From contig CM036621.1 of NCBI GenBank assembly GCA_020746105.1, forward strand, positions 27,237,501-27,301,500: DNA of 64,000 nt, read 5' to 3'. The notes under the pieces were generated by a model that was given only the letters and a program-made list of their open reading frames with translations, was not told where the DNA came from and searched no databases. Source of the stretch: Trogon surrucura (taxonomy: Eukaryota > Chordata > Aves > Trogoniformes > Trogonidae). Both the position numbers and the translations under genes were made by a program. Within the stretch, counting starts at the first letter, position 1. Each line of letters begins with the position of its first letter. Shown here piece by piece: positions 1 through 26,400 of this stretch.

Positions 1-676
1 TGCAGTGCACCGAGGTCTTGTGCGCAGTGCAGGGTACGTTTGCGCAGTTTTAAGCACTGCCCCGTGCAGGTCCTGTAAGCGGGCCTGCCTTTGCGGGCTT
101 GTGATTTGGAAAGAGCTTGGAGTTATTCGGCTGCTTCTGCAACACAAACAGCGTAAATGTAGGAAGTACTGGCAGAGGGGCCTAATGGAAAACTTGCGTC
201 ATCCTTTCGTTCCTGTGGCCTCGCAGGGCTGGGGAGCGATGGAGCGCTCTGCTTTTGCAGCAGAACCACTCCCTACCTGCGCTTTGGGCTCAGCACAGCA
301 GCTCATTGAAAAACAGTGGAGTGGAATGAACGATTAGGTATTTTTGTAGTGACTGTTTTAGAGTACTGCTTTAGTTCTGTAGAATTTCGCAGACAGTGTA
401 CTTTGTGAAATGGAGTAATTGGTATTTACCTATTCTGGCTTGCCCCGATGATGCAAAAATTCGTTCTTGCATGGTAGAACTTAAAATAGATGAATATAAA
501 TCCCTGAAGCATTAGTCAGTTGAGAGCGTAATTCAGACTATATTTATAGCATGACTGTTTTTTGCAACAAATCACTTCATATGACAAATTACGAGTTGGA
601 AATAGAACAACCTCATTCTATTATTTCCTCAAACATCTCAAACCTATCTTAGTATTATTTCTTGCCTGTTGTGTTG
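1..676. other. Non-coding DNA, left edge
   Basis: No exon recognised. The first 100 bases carry several CpGs and GTGCAG-type repeats, so the edge could lie just downstream of the ANXA11 promoter, but no promoter or non-coding exon can be fixed. The 110-codon open frame at 5-337 shows no recognisable domain. Confidence 0.4.
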
Positions 677-1478
677 TGTCGTGGGTTAGGGCTGGGCCGG
701 CCACTAACGTGGACAGACGCTCTCTAGCCCCCTCTTCCCCCCCCCCAAACGGGAAGAGAAAAGGGAATGAGGCAGAGAGACTTACAGGTGAGAGAAGAAA
801 AAAAACTAGAACAGCTTTAATGAAAATAATAGGAATAATGGTAAAAAGATAAAAGTAAAGAATTATATACAACTATAGATAGTAGCCCGATATCAAACCC
901 GACTCCCTCCCCCGACAGAAATCACCACTGGTGCTGCAGAGCAGGAGGCACTGGGGCAGCCACAGGCTCAGCGGCGGCGGGAGCTGGATTCGGGAACTCA
1001 GGATCCAGATCAAAATCAGGAGGTCAGATGGAGTCCTCTCTGGACACCGGCCATTGCAGAAAAAGGAGGGCGAAAAGGCCGAAAAAAGCGAAACGAAGAA
1101 AAAGGGACGAAAAAGGGACGAAACTCTCGTGATCACTCAATTTATACTAGATATGACGTATATGGGATGGAATAGTCTCGTTGGTCACCTGTCCTGTCAA
1201 TTATCCCCCCGGAGGTGCCACCTTTTACTTCCTTGTGCCCCCCTCTTACTACCCAGCACCCCCAGCGTGGCACACAAGAGCCAGCAGTGGCCTTGGTCAC
1301 TATAGGAATAAGTATAAGCAAGAGCCTTTCTACATACCAGTCCCAGGCAGTGACTGCAAACATCAGGTGTTATCACTGCCAGTAGCACACACTGTCTGCA
1401 GAAACATGCTGCTGACTTCAGAAAGAGCAGCCTTTTAGAAGACACTAAACTGAAAAGTAAAAATCACTAAACAGGACT
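677..1478 (-). mobile_element. Solo LTR relic of an avian endogenous retrovirus
   Basis: Read on the plus strand it opens with TGTCGTGGGTTAGGGCTGGG, the reverse complement of the 3' end of an LTR family widespread in birds. It then shows the A-rich stretch complementary to the LTR's TTTATTAAA-like part and, near 1365, a segment like the family's GTGTTATCA motif. No gag, pol or env sequence lies beside it, so it is read as a solo LTR. It is diverged and the right boundary is approximate. The same family occurs in opposite orientation at 61104-61658. The subfamily (ERVL-like or ERVK-like) was not determined. Confidence 0.7.
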
Positions 1479-4400
1479 GGGTTTTTTAGCTAAACCCAGG
1501 ACATGTTGTTAGGGAAGTGTCTTCATCTGTGTTGTCATATACGTTTTGACTGTATTGTAAATATTCGAAAGAGAACATTGCAAGAGTGTGCTACAAAAGG
1601 ACTTGGATCAGAGCAGAGTAGGAAGCCAAAGCGAAGTTGACCTCCTGGAATTAACTCAATGGAATTAACTCACGTTATGGAATTACCTCATGTTAATGCA
1701 TGTGGATCTTGAGAGTCCATGCAGCTCAGTTAAATTCTTTGAGTTTTGTCACCTTAATTGTATATGCAGGGACTGATAAACCCAGAGAGGTCTGCAGTTG
1801 TCCCAGAATGTCACAAATGCTGAATGAAACAGTTTGGATGAAGACCAATAAAGGTTCCTAAAGGTGGTCTGTAAAAGAAGTTTCCTGAGTTTTGACTGGC
1901 ACGAACCCAGCTCCATGAAGCCCTGTTGGAAGGGGAACCCATTCTACTAAATTAGTTGTTTGGTTGTGAAAAGGAAGACTAGACAGGGAGTCAGATACAC
2001 AGAAGACTTAATGGAAAACCAAATGTCAGCACTTTTTATTTGTCGGGGTAAAAACTGCTACACTCGGTACGGGAGAGAACAACTTCAGTGCTGCAGTGCG
2101 TAAGTCCAAGATAGATGTTGCTCAGGCTGTTAAAATAGCAGTTATTAGGTAGTGTGATTCTGACTGTGGCTTGTCCTTGTCTTGCCGAAGCACAGTGCTG
2201 GATGCCTCAGTTCACCTCTGATGAAAATCCACAGCATATTGTGAGGTGATAAATTCTGTTCTGCTGTTTTCACAATCAGGGATCGGTCTTGGAACAGGTT
2301 CTGCAATTTATAGCTTTAGGCAGCCCTTTGTACTACATCCTGGTAATTAACCTGGAGGAGGAGTAAAGGCCAAAGGTTTAACTTTACTAGGTGTTCCCTG
2401 GGAAACGGACATAATTAAGGAAGTTGTTTGGGACAAATAGAGGTTTAGTCTTTTCCTCCTTTTTTGCCCTTGAATTATTGGGCCTTGGCACAGCTGGAGC
2501 CTGAAGAGCAGCAACAAAATAAATTCCAGGAATGCAGTTGCTGAGCTTATTTCTGTTTTACCTTGAAACAGAAGTTTTCTGGCAGCCTTAAAATTATATT
2601 CTTTACTTCTGCCATCATTGTGTAATTTGTGTTTTTGTTATGAATAACTCCAGTTGTGGTCCTTTTCTGCTGTGCTGTGGCTGTAAGGATTCCCCATTGA
2701 AGTTTGTTTCTCAAGATTCCCATTGAAAGTATATCACAGATACACTTTCTGTACTTTCTGTACTCTGTACAGTTCCCTGTTAGCTTTGCCAAAGCTGCAG
2801 GAAAATTCTCGAGAGCTCGAACGATTCATGGCTTGCAGTGTCAAGTGAGAGAGTGATGTCTGCTGCGGGAGCAAAACCTCAGATCTTTATTTAGAGTTTT
2901 GAGGTGGACCTCCAGCATGAATGCTGGGAATGGGCAGGAGACCTTACCAGTATTCTGTATTTTCTACAAGGCACTCCCTCTTTCCGTGTGTGGTTTGGTT
3001 GTTTGGATTTTTTTCTTCCTCTTGTGCACTGCTGCGTATATGACTGAGCAAACACAGATGGTGCTGTTCCTTTATCCTCCCACACAGTATTTGCAGAGCA
3101 GCGTGGACTTCGTGTCTGTTGTCCCTTGGCCTGTGTCACCACTTCATTGTCAGTGGGCAAGAGCCACTCGTCACTAAGGATCTTAGTATGGTGTGAATGT
3201 AGGAGAAGAAACTTGGAAAGATGGTCTTAGAAGGTGAAATGGAGACACAGTTGTGGGAACGGTTGAGAAAGTTAACTTAGAGGGGTAAATACTACTTGCT
3301 AAGTAAGAGAAATGGCCAATGGAGACTTGATGAAATACAAAAAAGGTGGTGATTGGGGGAGTTTTTGAAGGTGAGAAGTTGGTGTGTTTGTGGATCTAGT
3401 TCTGGAAGCGAACCAGTGTGGGAAAAATTTGCCTTGGAAAAGTCCTGTATAAAAGCAGTGTTCAAAAGAAGCAAGCAGAGCATTTAGTTTTATATATATA
3501 TATACACTAACTTCTTTTTTTCAGATTGCTAATGATGTTAGCCATTATTTCTCAACCTCAGCTTTAATTGCCAAAAGCCTCTTTTATTTATTTTTTTTTG
3601 TTCAAAATCAACTAAATAGCGTTAAAAGCTAGCAAATAACCCTGCTAAGAAAAACAATGTCTATCCCATTGCTACCCACACTCCATCACAAAAAAAAACC
3701 CAACTTTTTTATATTGGTGCCATGGCTATTACATAAAGCCGATTACAGATGGAGAAAGGCTCTGAAGTGCCAGGTTGCCTTCTCTTGATTTTTATGTGGT
3801 TTTGTGTGTTTTGTTTGTTTGTTTGGGTTTTTTTTATTGTTGGTCTCTCTCCACTTCCATGCACCCGGAGGCAGAGGTGGAGCAGAGTTGGCAGCCTCAT
3901 AGGCCTGCACCACCCCGTACCTGCACCTTCCCGAACACATACCCCGTCCCAGCAGCTCCCCGCAGCAATCCAGCGTGCTCATGTGCAGGCTGCTAGAGGA
4001 GTGTGGCAAACCGCCAGGAGGGAGGAAGCTTCCTGCTCTTTTTCCCAGCAGAGAAGTGTTTTGTTTTCAGCTCTGATCAGAAATAGTAAATTTCTGGGTT
4101 TTTGGCCTCAGGAGCTTGGGGTCTTACCAGTCCTTGTATGGGTAACAGCAGGTGTAGCCTCCAGCAGTTCCGATTCCCTTGGGATAGCAGTATCTTGCAA
4201 GTGCAAGATTTTATAACCTGAATTTGTATCCATTTTATTCAGGTGCCCAACTTTACCAAGTTCTGTAAAGTTGCAGTGAAGTGTGGTGGCACTTGAAGGT
4301 GTTCAGGCAGGAACATTGTCTCTCTAGAGCATTGAGAGAACTGTTGCCATGCCTTTGTGCTCTTTATTTGGCATCAGTGAATAGTCAAGAATAACAGTCT

Positions 4401-6470
4401 GCTATTTTGCTGAACTTCAGCCATCACCATGAGAGACCTTTTTCCAGGATTTAGCATTAAAAAGGGACACAGACAGAAACAACACCTTAAGGTAGGATGT
4501 GCATTGGGCACACAAAATAAATTTGATATCCGTAATGACTGCTGCCATGTGGAGTTTGTGCCTCCCTGTTTATATTTCACAGGAATTGTGTGCCAAATTT
4601 GGTGCTGTAGGTCTCATGCATTGTGTTCACGTATGAAATGAAAAATTACATAGATCTTAGTCATGTAGAGAAGTGCTCGTATAATCAAAAGCTTGTTGTC
4701 TTTTTCAGCTGTAGCAACCTTGATATTTAAGTTATTCCAAAATTGCTAGGTAGCACTGCAGTGAAGGATCTCATTGGAAACCAAGGCTGAAGGAAATGTG
4801 GGAAAAACATTTACCATGTTATGGAGAACATGTTCTAAGCATCTGATACAATGTAAAAATTTCTGTGAACCTTTACCCTTCTAATATAACCTGTTTTGGA
4901 ATGGTGTCGTGTTAATCTGGAGTCTGTTCTTACAACTGAGTGTGCAGAATGCAGCTATGATGGTTGTGGGTGGCTTTGGCTTGGCCAGACCTTTCTTGAG
5001 GTTTAAATATAGCCATTTGTGATTAGCAGTTTACTGATTTAAAGCCTAATTCTGTAAAACCATCAACAAGTTTGTTTCCCAGCTGCGTGCCTTGGCTGGT
5101 TTCCTGGTGTGTGGAGCTGGGTGACGGGTTAGCTCAGTTACACCTGTCAGAAGAGGGGAAGGGAGTAACGGTGGAGTAATGTTACACCCTCGGCTGAACC
5201 TGCCTTACAATGATGTTGATGGGGAGGGGTAGGAAGTGAACAAATGACACAAATGGAAGGGCAGTACTTCAGTTTGCACGCACAGAAATGTTTTGGGGTT
5301 TTTTTTCCAGTTGAAGGCATCCCTTATAGATTTGTTGGTGAACAAGCTTTTTGTAATGCTGCAAAGCTACGTTCAGTTGTTTGTTGAGTCTGTTAGACAC
5401 TTGGCACACTGGAGTAGAGGTGAGGCAGGGTTATGGCTTTTAGTGTGCTCTTTTCTTGTAATTTCTGCTAGTTCATTTTGTTCTACTTACATTTAAATGA
5501 GTACATGCAGCATGAAGTCCAAACAGTTTTTAAAAATTGAATATTTCCTAATTGTATTCTCCTTCAAAAAGAAAAAAAAGTATTTTTCCATTCCACTGTT
5601 GCCACAAAAGAGCCATGCAAACCAGAAAGGGAAGTTAACATGATTATGCAAAATGAAAACAGCACCTGCCTCCAACCAAACCCAAAACAAAACCCCACAG
5701 CTGAAATCCAAAACATGGCAAAAGAAGGCAGGTGCAAAAGGCAGTGCCTTTTGGGGAAAGAAAGGAAAGGGATACTACTGTGTGCACAGCAGTTTAAAAA
5801 TAGACTGGAAATTGTGACTAAAAATAACCCTGAAAAAGTTAAGACTGATTGTGGATGTTTTCTTCATCTAGAACGAGCTCCTTGAGTTACTTTTGCCATT
5901 CTTCCTGATACTTTAGAGTAAGACTTTCTGTATTATGGAAAATCACATTCATTTTGTCCTTCAGTTAGCTGTCCGTCCTTTTTGACCTCCGCTTCTGTTT
6001 TGGACATCTAATGACTTTGTGCACTTCTCTGCTGACAGAGGCCTGATCAACTTTGAGAGATTCAATTTGTTCTAGTGATCTTATCCTTTCAGTAAACCCG
6101 TCATATATTATAGCAGTGCTGTAACCATGAAGTGTATGTCTGACCTTGCACTTTTGCAGACATTTGCATTTAAATGCCTTCTAATACTTCTCGTAGGATT
6201 ACTCACTTGAAGAGGTGGCTTGTTTTTGAGATGATTTTCTGCTCTTGGTTAATAAGACCATTCTATATAAGGTGGAAACTTCTGGAGACTTTAATAGTGC
6301 AATGAAGTAAGCATTTTTAAGGAGTGCATCCTTAACAACATAATAGACAAAGCGAGCAGTAGGTAGTAACTGTAATGAATAAGATATCTGAACATGCATA
6401 TTGGTCCAGCAAAAGGAAAAAGGGAAGAGATTTCTCAGGGACAAGCCTGGGCGACTTGTGCAGTTTATCA
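1479..6470. other. Non-coding DNA upstream of the first ANXA11 coding exon
   Basis: No exon recognised in about 5 kb. There is a short TA run at 3490-3504 and scattered T-rich tracts. The longest open frame (3749-4216, 155 codons) has a biased chance-like composition rich in Cys, Phe and Ser and no known domain. This is most simply ANXA11 intron 1, because a splice acceptor precedes the ATG exon and the 5' UTR must therefore continue further upstream. Confidence 0.45.
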
Positions 6471-6545
6471 CAGAATCACAGAATCACAGAATGTTAAAGG
6501 TTGGAAGGGACCTCAAAGATCATCTAGTCCAACCCCCCTATGTCC
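6471..6545 (-). mobile_element. CR1 LINE 3'-end fragment
   Basis: Tail repeats CACAGAATCACAGAATCACA are followed by the conserved CR1 3' end (GGTTGGAAGGGACCTCAAAG, then ATCATCTAGTCCAACCCC). In CR1 terms it lies on the minus strand. It ends about 100 bases before the acceptor of the first ANXA11 coding exon. Confidence 0.9.
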
Positions 6546-6656
6546 GAATTTTGATGACTGGCTAATGCAAACATGTTGCCTGTTAATTTTATGTGGTGTA
6601 ATTAGTGAAACATTACAGAAACTAACTGCATCACATGTACTTTTCAGATCTGTGCG

Positions 6657-20118
<13,462 letters not shown>

Positions 20119-20805
20119 ATGAAGCATTGAGCTTTGTTAAAAAAAGCTGCTACTTTCACAGTTTCACTTTAAAGCATCTTTTTTTTTTTCCTCCAAAAGT
20201 AAATATGTAATGACCTGTTTCTCTTAAAGCAGTTACATTTTAAAAGACAATATTGCAGATATCTTTTCTTCAGTTAAAAATAGTAGGTAATAAATGCCAA
20301 AAAAAAATCAAGCTTGCATGCCAACTGCTCAGGATTCTGTATAGTATTTTCAGCAATCCGTGTGTGACAGGTCGTTATTTCTTTTCTGCTTGTGTTATGC
20401 TGAAATAATATTTGTTGTATGGAACAAATCACAGTTGTGTGATTTAAGGTTTTATGTTGTATAAACATTGCATACCATTTTAAAGGAAGTTTTACATATA
20501 TTGTAGGCAGACTTTGTCTCATGCTAGTCTACTCCCTGATATGTGGAGAGAAGAGCCTTGAGTTTTTTTCTCCAGTTGAGACCGTTTTAAAGAAGTTTTG
20601 TCAGTTCTGTTTTCTTTCCTTGATTGTTTTTAAGGAAGATGTGTTCTACATTTCATTCTTGCTAGGGCAGCTGTCACAAGGCAGCAGTAATGTTAACAGG
20701 AGTAAAGATGCTATGGTTAATGTTTCAAGGGTTTGGACTGTGCCTTAAATATACGTATGTAAGAAGAGATGATGAAATTAAAGCTGTCTATCTTGCAGAC
20801 AATGC
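20119..20805 (+). other. ANXA11: ANXA11 3' UTR with two candidate poly(A) signals
   Basis: Follows the stop codon directly. AATAAA lies at 20289-20294, but a stronger layout is ATTAAA at 20777-20782, followed some 30 bases on by a T/GT-rich stretch (GCTTTTTGGTGTTCATGTTG), which fits the downstream element. The most likely cleavage is near 20800. The region between is T-rich, as expected for a 3' UTR. Confidence 0.55.
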
Positions 20806-23349
20806 TTTTTGGTGTTCATGTTGATTTACATGTGAGTGATGAGTCAGTTTATGTAACTTAGTTTTTCCATACAAGTTCTCTGCTTGAATCTACAGAATTA
20901 TTCAAAAATCATGTTGGCATGAGTTTGGGACTTGTATGCTATTGATGAGCAATTGTCTGTACATGCTATATGTAATCTGTAGTTATTGCTCAGTGTTTTC
21001 ATTTTGCATGTTGTAATTTCTCTTCTCTGACTCTTGGAACTCTTGAGTTTTTATTCTCTGTTAGTATGGATGACATTTCTTCAGCCTTTCATTCTCAAAA
21101 TAGAAACATGTAAAGAAAAAAAAAAGTACAAGAGGGGAAGAGGTTTTGAGCTAGGTCAGTGAAATAGACTACTTGTTAGTCAAGAATGTCCAGACTCCTC
21201 TTATTTCACACACATACGTATGCTCTCTCTCCAGTCGAAGTCAGGCAGGTCCTTCCTCCTGGAAGTTGTGAGTGTTGCTGTTTGTCGTGGAAGAAAATGG
21301 GGATGTCATAGGGGTGGAAGCTGGAATTAATTCTGGGTTGCATTGTCGCTACGGCAAGGGAGAAGAGTGTAAAGATTACTCCAGAATAAGGTGGTTGCGT
21401 GTCCAAATGACAAATTCTGTTGAATCCTAGTTCTGACTATGATGCGCAGACGGGACTCCCATTTCAGTCAGTGGGCACAATGTGACCATGTCTAAAGCCA
21501 GACCGCTCCATACACTCATTTTTGTCAGACAATCTAAGCATATCTTGAGAGGAATTGCAGCTGAAAGTGTATCTTCATTGATTTACAGTGACAGCAAAAG
21601 CTCACTTCTTCTCCAGGGAAAGAGTAAGCTGTTGCATTGAGGAAAGTTTGTTAGCTGGGCTTTAGCCTTGTACCCCATCTGATCTTGTTTCCTTACTGAG
21701 AGTGCTGTGTTTGAAATACAGTTTTGATAAAGTAGGGCTGCTGAAAGATTTAAAATACAAGGCTTTGAAATAGTGTCTAAAAGCAAGTATCTGTTTATTA
21801 TAAAGCACAGGAATACAGAAGGCAAAACTACAGCTGAGGATTGTTCATCCCTGCTAAAATTCTGGAAACAAGCTTATTAAATCAACAAAAGTGCAACTGT
21901 TTGACAACCGTACTGTTACGTTCAGCTGTCTTCTGTCTTCGTAGTGCTCAGCTGTTATCTGTATGGATAAGAGTTGCTGTAGTAAGTTTTGGTTATAAGA
22001 TCAGGATCAATCTTTGTGGATAAACATTGTTTGAAACATGAATCCTGCTACTTCGTTTCACCGTGTCATAGAATGTTGTTACAAGCTCCATCCGAGTAGT
22101 ACTTACTATGAGTGTGCTGCAAATACGCTGAGGTTGACTTAGGATTTCCATTTTAAATTCACTGTAACACTTTACTGGAATACTTTTAAAATAAATTATC
22201 ATTTCAGGGGAGTAACTTAACTGTTACCTATTAACTGGCCCTCACAGAAAACTGGAAATTTTAATGGATTATGAAGTTGGTGAGGACATAATCAGTCTTG
22301 GTGATCAGACCCATACAGCCAACTGCGAGAACTAAAAACCCATTTAAATTCTACTGCTGTGTGCTTCAGGCCCACCTTCTGTCCTTAAGTGCACTATAGG
22401 CTGCATGGGTATGCATGTATCCATGTAAATAAGCAAACAAAAAAAACAACACAGGCAAAACTGACTTCATAAGCATGTCTCTGGATGCTCATACCTTTCC
22501 ACAGGAGGTTTATTTTCCACCAGGAGTGTCTCTCGCCTTGTTAAATGCACTGTGGGTATTAGGGCCGGGAATGAAGGGGACAAAGCATTGTAAGAAGGTG
22601 TGTAGGCTATGCGGTCTTTTCTAAGTAATTTCTGTTGTGGTTTAATTTATTCCAAAAATGTTTATCCAGGAACATTTTCTGTATAAGGGGCTTGCATGTC
22701 AAAACTGGATTTAAGATATGAAAGTGGTAATATTTCCAGTAACTTATTTTGTATTTTGTTGCCCTCCTTTGTTTCATTTGTCACACATGAAACTAAAGAA
22801 TCACAGGGTCTTAAAACTGATAGAGACCTTGAGGTTGCTTAGTTTACTCTGCTCTTCTAAGGTATGGTGATGCTTGTTAAACATGTCCAGTGCTAGGGAA
22901 AGTAGAGTCGTATCATTTCAGGGGTTCGCTGTCCTTTTAAGAAAACCTTGCGATGTATTTTGTTTGGCTCTTTCTTGCTGCATTTGTTCTTGTTTTAATT
23001 GCTTTTGGAAGGGACAAGAAAACTTTTCATCTTTGTGGCAGCCTTACTCATTCTGGCAGGCTACTTATATTCTTTAGGTCAAACATCCCCAGTTTAACAA
23101 CTTTTCAGTGTAGTTCATGTATCTAGCTCCTTGGCTGAGTTTTTGTTTGTGTGGTGGGGGTTTCCTCCCTTTTTCTCCCTCCCCCCCACCCCTTTAGTAG
23201 TTGTTAAAACCTGGTGTTCAATACTGGTCAGCTGAGGCCTTAGCTGCACTCACTTGAATGAAGAATTACTTCACAAAAGATGACATATTCGGTAATAACA
23301 TATGCAACACTATTTTCAACTTAGGTTATATCCCACTAGATATACTTAC
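20806..23349. other. Spacer between convergent ANXA11 and PLAC9
   Basis: Should hold the final PLAC9 exon and 3' UTR on the minus strand, which I could not fix. AATAAA candidates on the minus strand (TTTATT on plus) occur near 21794, 22507 and 22646. A weak CR1-like tail (AATCACAGGGTCTTAAAACT) lies near 22799. A C-rich tract occurs at 23180-23194. Confidence 0.4.
22797..22860 (-). mobile_element. Very degraded CR1-like tail (doubtful)
   Basis: AAGAATCACAGGGTCTTAAA then ACTGATAGAGACCTTGAGGT follows the pattern of a CR1 3' end, but several positions differ. It could be chance. Confidence 0.3.
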
Positions 23350-23470
23350 CATCAAAAATGTCTATAAGTGGGGTTCCTGGAGTGATGGGGATATTTGATG
23401 TTGTTTCACTGATGATACTGAGGAGTGATTTGATTTCCGATTCTAGATGCTCCACTGTTTTTACCACCTT
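23350..23470 (-). CDS. PLAC9: PLAC9 exon 3
   Basis: Acceptor TCTTTATTAG, donor GTAAGTATA. Encodes [20 protein letters not shown], then [20 protein letters not shown]. The alternating hydrophobic positions fit a short coiled coil. Confidence 0.85.
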
Positions 23471-26400
23471 CTAATAAAGACAATGGAAACAAACAGAAAT
23501 GGAATAGTCAAAGGGTCAAGTGGAAGGAATTGTACCAGATGTGTTAGCGGAAGCACAAAGCTAATGTCCCATAATGCTAACCGATAATTTAATTTATTGC
23601 GCAGTGCAGATTTAAATATTTCTTATGCTGTCCTGGCCTCTAGTGGCATGAAGTATGAAAACTTTGTTTTGCAAGAGTTAAATTACAGCACCTCTGTATG
23701 AAGAATCACCTGTAGTTTGAATTCTTGGAGGGAGCTCTGCATTAATTTGTTTATAATGCTCTCTCTTTTCTGAGCCACCATCATATCCAAGAAAAGAATC
23801 TGCATGGAAGATGAAAGGAGCTGACGGAGTGGAAAGAAGAGGGCTGGGACTAGAGCAGGAGAGATGTAGCATTGCCATTTCAGAACCAGCTGGGTAACAT
23901 GCAGTTTTGCAGCTGTCCAGCTGAGGATTGTTACCACTGGACACATCTTGTGAGCGCTTAAGACACCGGGGAAAAAAATAAAACTTTGCGTCTTTCCTAG
24001 AATCCCAGTCATAGAGTTCATTTAGCTCCTGAGTGTCTGCAGGAGTGAGCAGAAACTCTTCTGCCAGTCTTGGAGTCACCTGCAGAACTCGCATCTAGCC
24101 CTGAGCAGATGTGAAACTTTACAAGTATCAGTTCTGAGACTGTTGTATTAAAGACACAGTTATAAACATTTTAGAAAAGGCTAATCTATAATAGTGATTG
24201 GTTAGTCAGTTCTTTGGAATTCATCTAGATTATACATTTCTGGTATTACTGGCTTTATGGATAGTTACAAACCCTGGCATCTGGAAAAAAAATAGACCTT
24301 GAATAGAATAAAATCAAGAAAGGACAGTGCCTAGGAACATTATTCTTGTTTCTCTTCTTTGGTCAAAAGGATGGGGCAAAGGTCTGGTAAGGTCCAGGAG
24401 CCAGCACAGTAGCTCTTACCTCTTCAATAATATCTAAGCGTCCATGGATTGTGTCGTGCTCATTACACCAGCTTCCTCTTTCCGAACTTGCAGGTAACAC
24501 ACTGACAGGGTCTGCAGCAGCTGAAGAAACAGTTAACACACTCAATTAGCAGAAGCTTTTTAGTAGCAGTCCTTACCTTTCTGCTGTCTGTGATATTTTG
24601 CACACTGAGCAGTGTTGTTTATGAAACCCCATGTAGGGGTCCCAGATAGAGATTGAACCTCTCTCAGGTTCAATTAGTAGTTACCCTGCGCTGTGAATGT
24701 CTCCTTGCCAGTACACATTGGCATGGTCGGTGAGAACAAAGTGTTTTCTCTTGCCAGGGGTATTGTTTTATTTCTCTGTGTGTGTGTGTGTGTTTTATAC
24801 AATCTGTTCTTTCCTGAGTAAATTTATAGACTGTAACTGTCTCTACAAGTATAAAACCTAAGCATTGATTAGATCTGCCTTACACATCAGTTCCTCTTGA
24901 ACTTTCTTCAGAAGAAGCTGGTACAGTAAAGCTTTGAAGAGTAGCCAAGTTTGTACACATCTGCCCTGAATGGGTACAAGCTGGTGATTCCCCTGTGCAA
25001 AAAACTTGTCCGTAACAAGTGTCCGTAATGTGTGTGCAGCTGATGCAATTTGCTGACCAAATCACTTGTATGTATATGGTGCTATATAGAAAGTCACTGA
25101 TCTCTGTCAGTTGGCTGTGTTTACCTCTCAATACTCATGAGCTCTTGCTCTTTGAACATTTCATTCTGCTGACTATACTCCATGAAAGGACAGTACTTGC
25201 TGGTGTCCATGCTTTAATTGAGCCAATTTTCATAACTTTTGTGCAACATTCAGTAACATTTAGCTTTTAATGTGTGTGGAGCATTTTAAACCTCAATGAA
25301 GTGATCACATATCTAGCTCCATGTTAAGTTAGGTCTTTTTCCTGTTTGTTGAGAGGAAGCGATGATAATGAGAAAGCAGCTGTAGCTCATTCTCTTGACC
25401 TTCGTAAGAGACAAAGGAGACTGAGCTTGTGTTATAATGACCAGCAAGAAACATAACAAGGGCAACTATTTCTGTCTTCAGTACTGTTGTGCAAGAGCAA
25501 TGAATTGGAACTGCTGCAGTGCTTCATCGCAATGCTGCCAAGTTTTCTGGAGTGTAGGTATCAGGTGATGGCAAACACATGTTAGCAAGGATTGTAGCCA
25601 TTGCAGTTTGATGGGATGAGAGATGTACTCTGAGTTGGGATAATATCCTTGAAACTCGAGGGCGGGGAGGAGGACAGGATTAAAATGGGATCTGATGTAC
25701 TAGGCATTATTTAGAAACTGGTTTGGCAGAGCTAGAGAGGGAGAAGTTTTGGTTATTTGCAACAAGATTTTGATTAGGATTTTTTTGGAGCATTCACCAG
25801 GAGGTGGTGCTGTTGGGACAGAACCCCAAAGAATTACCTGTTAACAGAAGACTGATGAAATATGGCAGGTACTTAAACACTAGCTGCTTGCTACTTGGCT
25901 TTTTTTCCGCTGGTGTACCTGCTGGTGGTGTTTTGGGACTATTGTTATGTAACTTAGTGGTCAAGCGAACCATGCTACTTCTCAAAATTTTTTGCTTATT
26001 TACATGTTTTTTCCATCATGGCTGGTACAATGTGGAGACAGTGAAATTCTGTGTCAGAAATGGTGGTTACAAAGCAGTGGCCAGTCTTTGTCTACAGACT
26101 TTGGCTTTCCTAATAATATGATAATGGCAAGGTAAATGGCATTTTGCTGTCAGAGTTTAATAAAATTTCCACCTTGCCAATATTCTCAGCTCTAGCTCTT
26201 GGCATCAAGCCTGATGGCCCAGTTCAGCTATAAGCTGAACTGCCACCCATCGTGCTGGAGAGAAGAGGACCAAGGGCAAGCAGAAGGCATGGCAATGAGG
26301 TAACTGCAGATCAGTTGTTGACTGCTGAGAACACTCCCAGATCTAACTACAAATGAAATGTGAAAAGAAGCAGCAGAAATCATTAGGTGGACTAAGAGCA

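Noticed and set aside
3749-4216. 155-codon open frame upstream of ANXA11
   Set aside because: Composition looks like translated T-rich non-coding DNA, with no domain, and a second frame over the same stretch is equally open.
5127-5150. tRNA-like box A (GGGTTAGCTCAGTT)
   Set aside because: No matching box B, anticodon stem or acceptor stem follows at the right spacing.
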